Source: CALIKS01 sp964440295
GTDB lineage: Archaea > Thermoproteota > Nitrososphaeria_A > Caldarchaeales > Calditenuaceae
Direction: 5' to 3'
Assembly: GCA_964440295.1 (NCBI GenBank)
Contig: CAYTRT010000027.1
Location: 1-16,529 of the forward strand
Length of the DNA stretch: 16,529 nucleotides
The notes under the pieces: generated by a model
What the model was told of the DNA's origin: nothing
Seen by the model: only the letters and a program-made list of their open reading frames with translations
Databases searched by the model: none
Program-made: the position numbers and the translations under genes
Shown here: positions 7,060 to 13,991 of the stretch, in pieces
Layout of the letters: each line of letters opens with the position of its first letter
Position numbering within the stretch: the first letter of the stretch is position 1

Positions 7060-9011
7060 GAGTATTGTTTGAAGGGGGTTGCCTCGGAAATTACGTTTCT
7101 AAATAATTTTTTGTCTTGATGAGGAATGTGCGTGGCCTGAAGAAACTCCTTCTGAAAATCTTTTATCAAGTTTAGCTCTATCACTTTGGTATTTCTTACA
7201 ATCTCTTTGACTTTATCCTCGCTATCTGATGATAGTAGGATCATCTCCGCGCCTATTAATGAACCATTGCCGACGAAAGTGAACTTATCGCGAGCTATGT
7301 CTGGCAGCATGCCTAAAACTTGGGCGGCGAATATATCTAGGTAGTTACCGAAGGCACCGGCAACATATATTCTCTCGATTTCCTCGATGCTTGTCTTCGC
7401 TACTCTTAGAAGAGTCATCAAGGCGGCGAATATTGCTGCCTTAGCTAGCTGGACTTTACGTATGTCGGTCTGGCTTATGGTTATCTCTTGTGAATGAGCG
7501 GACTGTTCTGCAGGCACTAGTATGTATTGGGGCTGATCAAGGCTCATCGATATCAATTTATCTGATTTTTTAACAATTCTTCCGGCATCGTCAATTATAT
7601 TTCTTAACCACATCCAAGCTATTGCTTCAACTACCCCCGAGCCACAGATTCCGATGGGCCTGGCGTTTCCGATAACCTTGTAGTAACTCGTTCCATACTC
7701 ATCTATAACGACAGACTCTATTGCTCCTTTGACCGCCCTCATTCCATGCCTTAGCCCATACCCTTCCAACGCAGGTCCGGCCGCGCATGACGTGGCCAGA
7801 AACTCTCCTGTCCGCGTCTTTAACACGATCTCACCATTGGTACCGATGTCTATCAATACTGCGACTCCGCCAAATTCGGAGAGGCCAGACGCCAATATAT
7901 CGGCGACAACGTCGCTGCCTACATATGCAGAAATTGAGGGGACCGTCCTTACGTATCCTCTTGGATTTATTTTGATTCCCAAATCTCTGGCCTTAACTTT
8001 GAGCGATGAGGTAAAGGGCGGTATGAAGGGCGCTCGAGAAGAATAATAAAAATCGTCACCGAGCAGAAATGACAACATTGTAGTGTTGCCTGAACAGACA
8101 ACTTCGTATATTGAATGACTATCTAAATTATTTTTATCTACAATTCTGGAAATTAATTCATTTATTGTGTTGATGATGGCGCTCTTCAACTCGTCTATAT
8201 TCTTTTTGTTTCTCCTAGCGTAATCTACTCTACTAATCACATCTTCGCCAAACCTTATTTGTTGATTGTATGCAGACTCTAACCCAACAACTCTTCCAGT
8301 CTTCAGGTCGCAAACTGAAACTACTACCGTGGTCGTCCCTATATCAACCGCTGCACCAAACAATTCACATTGACTTTTATCGTGAACTATGTCTATGATT
8401 TCTCCATTATAGGAAATCACACCTATAACAGTTTTCCCATCTCTGAAAATACGCGAAATAAGCGGAATTATATGCGGATCATAATTCTTTGAATCAGAAA
8501 CTTCTAAGAATATCTCTAGACAACCTTTTCCATCATAAGCAGCGATAGGACTGATTTTAATCTCCCTAACCGTCACCCTCGGTTTGGGCTTTATAGCCTT
8601 TCTTAACCCCCAAGAAAGTATTTTTCCCTTACTCTCTTCTAGCGGCCTATCAATTTTTATTACGCAGTCGCTCAGCGCCTTAACTTGACAGCTCAGTCTA
8701 GCATCTCTCCCTAAGATCTTTATCCATCTCTCCTCGTGTTCAGAAGGCCGTGAGAATGATCCGTAAAGCGTCCTTATTGAGCATTTCCCGCATATTCCCT
8801 TGCCCCCGCACAGATTTTCGACGGCTATTCCATTTCGTAAGAGTTGTTCATATATAGTATGCTCTTCATCAACCCATAATTCAATTTCTTCACTATCAGT
8901 GAGGATTTTGAGCCTATGTCGCTTATCTTTTTCCACTCCACTGAATAGAATGGTCTCTCCTTTTAAAATATTTCTAAATTTGACATTTTCAACTTTCAGT
9001 ACGATAGACAT
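7056..9011 (-). CDS. Reductive activator of corrinoid proteins, RACo-like (2Fe-2S ferredoxin + DUF4445/ASKHA ATPase)
   Basis: 651 residues. Residues 30-115 form a plant-type [2Fe-2S] ferredoxin domain with C68, C74, C77 (CGGKGICGKC) and C108. From about 218 an ASKHA-type ATPase follows: phosphate loop VDIGTTTVVVSV (222-233), CSGNTTMLSFLLG (306-318), second phosphate motif IDIGTNGEIVL (388-398), and VAGAFGNYLD (550-559). This is the bacterial RACo layout; RamA of methylotrophic methanogens instead carries C-terminal [4Fe-4S] clusters, which are absent here. It uses ATP to drive reduction of inactive Co(II) corrinoid to Co(I). The gene is divergent from the MtaC-like gene with 49 bases between them and convergent with mtaB. 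The N-terminus has about 30 extra residues before the ferredoxin fold. Confidence 0.9.
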   Translation of the reverse strand: MSIVLKVENVKFRNILKGETILFSGVEKDKRHRLKILTDSEEIELWVDEEHTIYEQLLRNGIAVENLCGGKGICGKCSIRTLYGSFSRPSEHEERWIKILGRDARLSCQVKALSDCVIKIDRPLEESKGKILSWGLRKAIKPKPRVTVREIKISPIAAYDGKGCLEIFLEVSDSKNYDPHIIPLISRIFRDGKTVIGVISYNGEIIDIVHDKSQCELFGAAVDIGTTTVVVSVCDLKTGRVVGLESAYNQQIRFGEDVISRVDYARRNKKNIDELKSAIINTINELISRIVDKNNLDSHSIYEVVCSGNTTMLSFLLGDDFYYSSRAPFIPPFTSSLKVKARDLGIKINPRGYVRTVPSISAYVGSDVVADILASGLSEFGGVAVLIDIGTNGEIVLKTRTGEFLATSCAAGPALEGYGLRHGMRAVKGAIESVVIDEYGTSYYKVIGNARPIGICGSGVVEAIAWMWLRNIIDDAGRIVKKSDKLISMSLDQPQYILVPAEQSAHSQEITISQTDIRKVQLAKAAIFAALMTLLRVAKTSIEEIERIYVAGAFGNYLDIFAAQVLGMLPDIARDKFTFVGNGSLIGAEMILLSSDSEDKVKEIVRNTKVIELNLIKDFQKEFLQATHIPHQDKKLFRNVISEATPFKQYS

Positions 9012-9060
9012 TTGCGAAAAATATTTTTATAATAGATTAGATTATTCACTATGGGAGAAT
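9012..9060. promoter_or_regulatory. Bidirectional promoter between activator and corrinoid protein genes
   Basis: A single AT-rich core (AAAAATATTTTTATAAT, 9016-9032) can serve as a TATA element on either strand. On the minus strand it lies about 20-25 bases before the activator ATG, implying little or no leader. On the plus strand it would start transcription near 9052-9055, just before or inside GGGAG (9053-9057), which lies 3 bases before the ATG at 9061. The shared core would couple expression of the two partners. Confidence 0.4.
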
Positions 9061-9714
9061 ATGCTTAAAGAAGATTTGATCAACAAGATAATGGAGGCAA
9101 TAGTTAATCTTCAGCTCGAAGAGGCGCTCGAATATGCGAAAAAAGCCGTTGATGTCGGCGTGGATCCGCAGGAAATAATTTCGAACTCTATAGTCAAGGG
9201 CATGGAGATTGTGGGGGAAAAATTTGAAAAAGGTGAATACTTTTTATCAGAGTTGATTGCGGCGGGCGAGATAGGTAAGCAGATCATAGAACTTCTTAAC
9301 CCATTCATAAAAATGAGCGCTCGAGAGTCCAGGAGGTTGGGTAAAGTAGTCATCGGGACTGTGAAGGGAGATATTCATGATATCGGCAAAAATATCGTGG
9401 CAATGCTGCTAGATACTGCGGGATTTGAAGTTATCGACCTAGGAGCCGATGTGCCTCCTGATAGATTTGTAGAAGCAGTAGCAAAGCATGACGCAAAAAT
9501 TGTCGCGATGTCTGCACTCCTCACTGTTACAATGCCTGAGATGAGGAGCGTCATAGAGGAGCTTAAAAAAACGGGTCTCCGTGATCGAGTTAAGGTTATA
9601 GTTGGAGGCGCCCCCGTGACTAAAGAATTCGCAGACGAAATAGGCGCAGATGGTTACGGCGAGAATGCCTTCGAAGGGGTCAAAATCTGCAAATCATGGA
9701 TGGAGAGCAATTGA
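9061..9714 (+). CDS. mtaC: MtaC-type corrinoid (B12-binding) methyltransferase protein
   Basis: 217 residues, the normal size for a small corrinoid protein. Residues 1-90 are the helical cap domain (B12-binding 2), with SNSIVKGMEIVGEKFEKGEYFLSELI-type wording cut here to its key part, GEKFEKGEYFL. Residues 95-215 are the Rossmann-like B12 domain with D104-x-H106-x-x-G109 (GDIHDIGKN), where H106 is the lower cobalt ligand, then MSALLT (S151) and VGGAPVT (182-188). It carries the methyl group between MtaB and the second methyltransferase. The frame is open far upstream (to about 8800), but that stretch is antisense to the activator; ATG 9061 begins just after GGGAG and matches family N-termini. 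Other methylamine or methoxy corrinoid proteins (MtmC, MtoC) share the fold; the MtaB neighbour makes MtaC-like best. Confidence 0.92.
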   Translation: MLKEDLINKIMEAIVNLQLEEALEYAKKAVDVGVDPQEIISNSIVKGMEIVGEKFEKGEYFLSELIAAGEIGKQIIELLNPFIKMSARESRRLGKVVIGTVKGDIHDIGKNIVAMLLDTAGFEVIDLGADVPPDRFVEAVAKHDAKIVAMSALLTVTMPEMRSVIEELKKTGLRDRVKVIVGGAPVTKEFADEIGADGYGENAFEGVKICKSWMESN

Positions 9715-9766
9715 TATCACCTTCTTTTAACTAGCCTATTTTTTACACGGCTGATTAGGAGAGTCC

Positions 9767-10453
9767 TTGCTGACAGGTAAATTTTTAATGAAGATAATCT
9801 ATGAATATTCACGACGTATGGAAAAGTTTGATAATGATGTGGAGCTTGCAGTTCAGATGCTTATTAACAAGCATGGAGCGTCGATTGAGAGAGAACTGAA
9901 AAAATTGATAGATAAACTTTCAGAACTCTATAAGCAAAGGTTAGTAAAGATAAACCACTCTATAATGGAGCTGCTGTGCGCGGCCCATTTAGTTTTAAGA
10001 GGATACTCGGTTGATGTTGAGCGCCCACTTACAGACGTGCTTATTTGTGATGTATATGGAGTTAAGGGCGATGGAGTAGTTGTAGTTGAGGTCGAGACCG
10101 GATTTACGCCGCCCGAACATGCCCTCGATCCATTAACATACCTTCAGGCACGTATTGCTAGCAAAGTAGCTAGGTATAGTAGGTTTGCAGATAAGTTCTG
10201 TTTAGCAACTCCACGCCACAACATTCTCGAGATACCAATAGAACTGATGAGTCCGCCTAGATTTAGAGATGATCAAGGAATTAGGAGGCTCAAAAACCTT
10301 TGCGACAAATATTACACGAGCCCACCAATTACACATGAGGAACTGCAAACATGTAGGCTTCACTCTATATTTATTTTGAACGTTGACGAATGCGAAGTGA
10401 GAGAGTTATCGCCTGACCAATACTTCCAAAAATTCATACAGCCAGTTTGGTGA
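9767..10453 (+). CDS. Archaeal conserved-type protein with possible PD-(D/E)XK nuclease-like core
   Basis: 228 residues, function not recognised. After a helical, charged N-terminus (1-60) comes a segment that looks like a restriction-endonuclease-like fold: a helix with E68 (IMELLCAAHLVLRGY), a strand, then ICDVYG (D95), and a strongly hydrophobic strand ending in VVVVEVETG with E108 and E110. The spacing D95...E108-x-E110 fits a PD-(D/E)XK core except that the usual lysine is replaced by Glu, so it may be inactive or variant. A further helix (LDPLTYLQARIASKVARYSRFA) fits the alpha face. The start is TTG with AGGAGAG at 9757-9763; ATG at 9788 is an alternative. It lies 52 bases after mtaC and could be read with it, but nothing links it to methyl transfer. 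Confidence 0.65.
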   Translation: MLTGKFLMKIIYEYSRRMEKFDNDVELAVQMLINKHGASIERELKKLIDKLSELYKQRLVKINHSIMELLCAAHLVLRGYSVDVERPLTDVLICDVYGVKGDGVVVVEVETGFTPPEHALDPLTYLQARIASKVARYSRFADKFCLATPRHNILEIPIELMSPPRFRDDQGIRRLKNLCDKYYTSPPITHEELQTCRLHSIFILNVDECEVRELSPDQYFQKFIQPVW

Positions 10454-10462
10454 TGCTGTTTT

Positions 10463-10667
10463 AAAAGTGCAGGCTTTCGGAGGACCCCACCCCTAGAGGA
10501 TGGCTGGTGGTCGCCCACCATCTCCGAGGTTGGGGCTCAGCGAGCCCTTCGGGCCTGCCACCCCGGACCCTGCTGGAGGACCCGCATGAACCTACACCCT
10601 TGGTTGAGGCATCCCCCAACTTACGAGTATAGGTCCAGGATTCCCTCCTCCTTTTCCGGCCTGCTGT
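10463..10667 (-). ncRNA. Unidentified structured RNA of about 200 nt
   Basis: This stretch is far more GC-rich than its surroundings. Read on the minus strand its ends pair: GCAGGC (10664-10659) with GCCUGC (10474-10469), then after a purine-rich internal loop (CGGAAAA opposite GAAA) GGAGGA (10651-10646) with UCCUCC (10484-10479). A 10-bp helix joins 10636-10627 to 10597-10588, enclosing a 7-bp hairpin (10620-10614 with 10609-10603, loop GAUG). A hairpin GGUGG-GCGA-CCACC lies at 10519-10506, and another around GCCC-GAA-GGGC near 10550. Three pairs are G-U on this strand and A-C mismatches on the other, and the GCGA loop is GNRA only on this strand, so the minus strand is the RNA. A TATA-like TTTAATA 25 bases upstream and a terminal CUUUU frame it. 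I found neither RNase P nor SRP RNA signature bases. Confidence 0.7.
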
Positions 10668-10685
10668 CTTACATTTTTCTCTATG

Positions 10686-10703
10686 CTGTATTAAATCTTT
10701 ATG
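10686..10703 (-). promoter_or_regulatory. Promoter of the structured RNA
   Basis: On the minus strand AAAGATTTAATACAG reads as a purine-rich BRE-like stretch plus TATA box (TTTAATA, 10695-10689). About 25 bases downstream of its centre is 10667, three bases before the first paired base of the RNA. The agreement between the promoter spacing and the RNA fold is the main support. Confidence 0.5.
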
Positions 10704-10823
10704 GTTTGTTTTAGACAAATATTCCGAGAGTATTACCATGACTGACGAGATACCCCTAACGCCTAGTTTTCTATGATAGTTTTCTAAACCATTAATAAAT
10801 GGGAACACGAGGTAATTGCAGAG

Positions 10824-12107
10824 TTGGAGAGAAAATCGGCAAAGCAAGTCTCAATAGATGTCCGGCTCCCATTCATCATGATTAAGACTGAGCGTCTACT
10901 CAAAATGTTTGAAAAGATTGCCAGAATAAGAATAATGAGGGCATTTAGCTGGGTGTCCGTTTTTTTGTTGCCAGTAGTGGCTGCCGGCGGAGTCATGTTA
11001 CTTATAAACTCGGTTATGTTGGTACTTACAAGGCCCGAGGTTCAAGAAGCGCAGAGAGAAGCGGGCCCACAGTCATTACTGCTTATTCCCGGCCTCAACC
11101 CCTACCTACCAATTATCTATGGCTGGGTTGGGATCTTGGTAGCGATAATTGCACACGAATCTATGCACGGCATAATTGCGAGAATTGTTGGTTATAAAGT
11201 AAAAACAACTGGGTTAATACTTTTCTTAGGAATACCAATCGGAGCATTCGTAGAGATAGATGAGGAAGAGTTAAGGACAGGCAGGACCAGAGACGTAACA
11301 AGAGTATTATCGGGAGGACCAATATCCAACGTAGCAGTAGCAACAATTTGTCTAGCGGCCCTACTAATCATAATAATGGGATTGCAGCCTGCGCTCGGAA
11401 TCGTGGTTTCAGAAGTGATACCGGGCTCCTCGGCCAGTGAGGTGGGAATAATGCCTGGAGACGTGATTATGTCGATAAATGACAAGCCGATTAATTCTCT
11501 CAGCGAGCTGAGAAAGATCTTAGAGTCTAAAAAAATCGGGGAATACATCACAGTCGGTGTGCTTAAAAATGATACAAAGAAAGTCGAGAGGCTCGAAGTG
11601 GAGCTGAGAGATTTAGGAGGTGGATATCCAATGATGGGCGTAAAGATTGCCAATAGCGACGTACTGGAATGGTCAGCTCAATACCTAGATTCCTATAAGA
11701 ATGTGGCCCTTAAAAATCCAATAATCCACTTAGTACCACCCTCATATCCAACAATACTGCATCCCTACTCTGACAGAGCCATATGCTCAGCTACAAATCA
11801 GTCCGAAGCTACGAGATGCTTCGAGATCAAGTCGCTATTCACTCATCCACTACTCGGTCACAACTACTATGTACTTTCAAATCTATTATACTGGATATGG
11901 TTCGTAAACATAAATGTCGCGATATTCAATGCGCTCCCCATATATCCACTTGATGGAGGCCTAGCTTTAAGAAAAATTTTCTCTATAACACTCGGTAAAA
12001 AACTAGGTGAAAAGATAGCTTTTTACCTCTCGGTCTCTGTAACGATGGTTTTTATAGGCATGATACTCTCGCTCGTCATCGTGCCTTACATTGGTCTCTT
12101 TTTATAA
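10824..12107 (+). CDS. Site-2-protease family membrane metalloprotease with PDZ domain
   Basis: 427 residues. Residues 42-68 form a first membrane segment; 98-118 a second carrying HExxH as H111-E112-S-M-H115 (zinc ligands and catalytic Glu); 165-187 a third. A PDZ domain spans roughly 190-262 (GIVVSEVIPGSSASEVGIMPGD). The last zinc ligand is D377 in NALPIYPLDGG, within a membrane segment (355-378), and a final segment is at 398-424. It cleaves membrane proteins within the bilayer, often releasing regulators; no target is visible nearby. Between the PDZ and the last helices lies an extra loop (about 275-345) with two cysteines (C321, C332), likely extracytoplasmic. Start is TTG at 10824, with GAGGT about 10 bases upstream and a TATA-like ATTAATAAAT just before; ATG at 10878 would lose part of the N-terminus. 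Confidence 0.88.
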   Translation: MERKSAKQVSIDVRLPFIMIKTERLLKMFEKIARIRIMRAFSWVSVFLLPVVAAGGVMLLINSVMLVLTRPEVQEAQREAGPQSLLLIPGLNPYLPIIYGWVGILVAIIAHESMHGIIARIVGYKVKTTGLILFLGIPIGAFVEIDEEELRTGRTRDVTRVLSGGPISNVAVATICLAALLIIIMGLQPALGIVVSEVIPGSSASEVGIMPGDVIMSINDKPINSLSELRKILESKKIGEYITVGVLKNDTKKVERLEVELRDLGGGYPMMGVKIANSDVLEWSAQYLDSYKNVALKNPIIHLVPPSYPTILHPYSDRAICSATNQSEATRCFEIKSLFTHPLLGHNYYVLSNLLYWIWFVNINVAIFNALPIYPLDGGLALRKIFSITLGKKLGEKIAFYLSVSVTMVFIGMILSLVIVPYIGLFL

Positions 12108-12150
12108 GGGATAAAAATTATATTTTAAAATCTAACACTATAGTACAGAG

Positions 12151-12912
12151 ATGACTACTATCGGGGTCTTAGTTAGGCCTCCCACAAAACGAGCAACTAA
12201 TGAGACTATCGATCTACTAGAGCATGTCGATTTCGATGCAATATTCATAGACTTGCCAAGAGACCTCGAATGCTATCTTTTAGATTATCTCAAGCACAAG
12301 AATTTCGAGCTTCTTGTCGACCAGATTTGTGAAGCTATACCGCAGGAGGATTTTCCTTCCTCTATCATAAGAGGCTATGAAAAATTGTTAAGTGCCATCT
12401 CCCACGTAGCCCGCGGCCGGAGGGTTTATTGTTACGGCTCAGTGTTAAAGAACAAATACGAGACTGAGCTTTCGTACTATACTGTTCAGCTGACGCTTCA
12501 CGACAGCATCACAGGAAAAGTTAGCGTCGACAAGTGGCTAAATATTTTAACTTCGCGGAATTACAATTTTTCTAATTGGATTAAGGAAGAAGCGGAATAC
12601 GTAGCGTCAGAAGCCGAGAAGCACAATACGCCGATATGCATTGCTGGATATGGTGGTTTTACGCTTAAGAAAAATTTAAGTAACTACTTTAGGTCTTGGA
12701 TAAAATATACTGGACAGCCCTTTCATCTCCCACCAATCCATGTTTTAACAAGAATTATGAGTATTAGGAATATGGATCAGAAAGAAATTGTCAAATTAAT
12801 AAAGGAACATATCAAGTTCGTAAGGGAGTTTGTTATTCCATATGGGCTGGAAGACGGCCTAGAGCTTTGGAGCAAAAAGAAACTGTATTGGTTAATACCT
12901 CCGACTCAATAA
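12151..12912 (+). CDS. Protein of unknown function, 253 residues
   Basis: I do not recognise a family. The opening MTTIGVLVRPPTKRATNET is followed by VDFDAIFIDLPRDLE (26-40), which faintly recalls the 'aDaVlvElp' strand of TraB/ChaN-like proteins, but the other motifs of that group are not evident. Later there is CIAGYGGFTLKKNLSNYF (about 167-184), which reads like a glycine-rich loop after a beta strand. No membrane segment, signal peptide or metal cluster is visible. TTTTAAAATC at about 12123-12132 lies about 25 bases before the ATG, so the mRNA is probably leaderless. It starts 43 bases after the protease gene on the same strand, but its own promoter argues against tight coupling. The 160 bases after it hold no convincing gene. 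Confidence 0.6.
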   Translation: MTTIGVLVRPPTKRATNETIDLLEHVDFDAIFIDLPRDLECYLLDYLKHKNFELLVDQICEAIPQEDFPSSIIRGYEKLLSAISHVARGRRVYCYGSVLKNKYETELSYYTVQLTLHDSITGKVSVDKWLNILTSRNYNFSNWIKEEAEYVASEAEKHNTPICIAGYGGFTLKKNLSNYFRSWIKYTGQPFHLPPIHVLTRIMSIRNMDQKEIVKLIKEHIKFVREFVIPYGLEDGLELWSKKKLYWLIPPTQ

Positions 12913-13022
12913 GGGCCATCGCCATTATCAACCATCCAATAAACAATTTATACGATTCTACAAACACTCATAGTGTCAACAATATACTTTCATATCAAAA
13001 CATGATCTATCCAGCGGGTGGA

Positions 13023-13052
13023 GTAATCTCTAACTTTAAAGATTACTTTAAC
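13023..13052. promoter_or_regulatory. Inverted and direct repeats at the tRNase Z promoter
   Basis: GTAATCT (13023-13029) is repeated as AGATTAC (13040-13046) with a 10-base spacer. ACTTTAA occurs at 13033-13039 and again at 13046-13052. The second copy is about 25 bases before the ATG at 13074, so it may be the TATA element of a leaderless transcript and the symmetry may be an operator or chance in AT-rich DNA. Confidence 0.3.
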
Positions 13053-13073
13053 AATTGATTCTGATGAAAATCG

Positions 13074-13991
13074 ATGCAGATGCTGGTCGTCTTCCTTGGT
13101 ACTGGGGGCAGTATGCCTACCAAAGAGAGAGCATTACCCTCAATAGCTATTAGGTTCGCCGGCGAGCTCATCATTTTTGACTGTGGAGAATCAACCCAGA
13201 GGCAGCTACTATCTTCTGATTTAGGGCTGCCAAAAGACATTAATCTCTTCATAACCCACCTGCACGCTGATCATTTTTTAGGGATACCTGGTCTCCTCTT
13301 CACACTGGGTATGCTAGGACGCGAATCACCGCTGACGATCCACGGCCCTCAAGGAATAAAAGAGGTAGTAGGGATGCTTCTTGAAGCTTGTCGTGTAGAG
13401 TTGCCATTCGAAGTTTATGTAAACGAGATAAGCGGCGGCGTGGTCTACAGGGGAAGGAGCTTTGTCGTAGAAGCTATGGCTGTTGACCACAGCGTTGAGG
13501 CATACGCATATCGATTGAAGGAGAACGACAGGCCTGGAAAGATGAATGTAGAATACCTAGAATCAATTGGGCTTGAGAGAGGCCCTAAGTGGGGATTGCT
13601 ACAGCGCGGAATTCCCGTCGAGCATAAAGGACAGATAATCGATCCCAAAAATGCAGTTGGTCCACCTAGGCCAGGCCGAGCCGTCGTCTACACAGGCGAC
13701 ACTAGGCCTACTGAACGTGTAGTAAACTTCTCGAAAGATGCCGACATCCTAATACATGATGCAACCTTCAGGTCGGACCTAGCTGATAAGGCGGCTGAAG
13801 ATGGGCATTCAACTGCTCGTCAGGCAGCTGAGATAGCATTAAAAGCGAGTGTTAGAGATCTTTATCTATTTCATATAAGTCCAAGGTATCAAGACGATGT
13901 AGACACTCTGTTGTGGGAGGCCCGACAAGTATTTCAAAGGACTCACTTGCCGCGGGATTTAGAGCGAGTTGAAGTGACTTATCGAGTTTGA
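13074..13991 (+). CDS. rnz: tRNase Z (tRNA 3' processing endonuclease)
   Basis: 305 residues, the size of the short (ELAC1/archaeal) tRNase Z. It cuts pre-tRNA 3' trailers after the discriminator base. Metallo-beta-lactamase motifs are in order: FLGTGGSMPTKER (7-19), FDCGE (35-39), motif II H62-x-H64-x-D66-H67 (THLHADHFLG), H139 (AVDHSVEAYAY), motif IV D209 (YTGDTRP), the GHSTA motif typical of tRNase Z (H245), and H267 (LFHISPRY). The segment 165-195 corresponds to the flexible arm region and is short, as in archaeal enzymes. The 3' end overlaps the end of the opposing gene by 13 bases. A MQM start leaves two possible ATGs (13074 and 13080); both give an intact domain. Confidence 0.93.
   Translation: MQMLVVFLGTGGSMPTKERALPSIAIRFAGELIIFDCGESTQRQLLSSDLGLPKDINLFITHLHADHFLGIPGLLFTLGMLGRESPLTIHGPQGIKEVVGMLLEACRVELPFEVYVNEISGGVVYRGRSFVVEAMAVDHSVEAYAYRLKENDRPGKMNVEYLESIGLERGPKWGLLQRGIPVEHKGQIIDPKNAVGPPRPGRAVVYTGDTRPTERVVNFSKDADILIHDATFRSDLADKAAEDGHSTARQAAEIALKASVRDLYLFHISPRYQDDVDTLLWEARQVFQRTHLPRDLERVEVTYRV

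Noticed and set aside
7729..8046. A 105-codon open frame opposite the activator gene
   Set aside because: A shadow of the well-supported ASKHA domain on the other strand, with no start signal or motif.
8800..9060. A longer N-terminus for the MtaC-like protein
   Set aside because: The frame is open but antisense to the activator, reads as Ser/Phe-rich low-quality sequence, and ATG 9061 has a Shine-Dalgarno site and matches family N-termini.
10463..10667. RNase P RNA or SRP (7S) RNA
   Set aside because: Length suits a reduced RNase P, and GAGGGAAUCC near the 5' end faintly recalls CR-I, but no ACAGAAA-like CR-V is present near the 3' end to form P4. For SRP the GNAR loop with AGCAG in helix 8 and the UGUAA Alu loop are missing, and it is about 100 nt too short.
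10461..10847. A 128-codon open frame on the minus strand across the structured RNA
   Set aside because: It runs through all the helices, its product is a low-complexity Arg/Gly/Ser-rich tail typical of GC-rich RNA read as protein, and the Met start lies inside the protease gene. The RNA explains the region better.
12867..13058. A 63-codon open frame between the unknown protein and tRNase Z
   Set aside because: It starts inside the preceding gene, has no ribosome site, and its product is Asn/Ile-rich with no motif, as expected from AT-rich spacer DNA.
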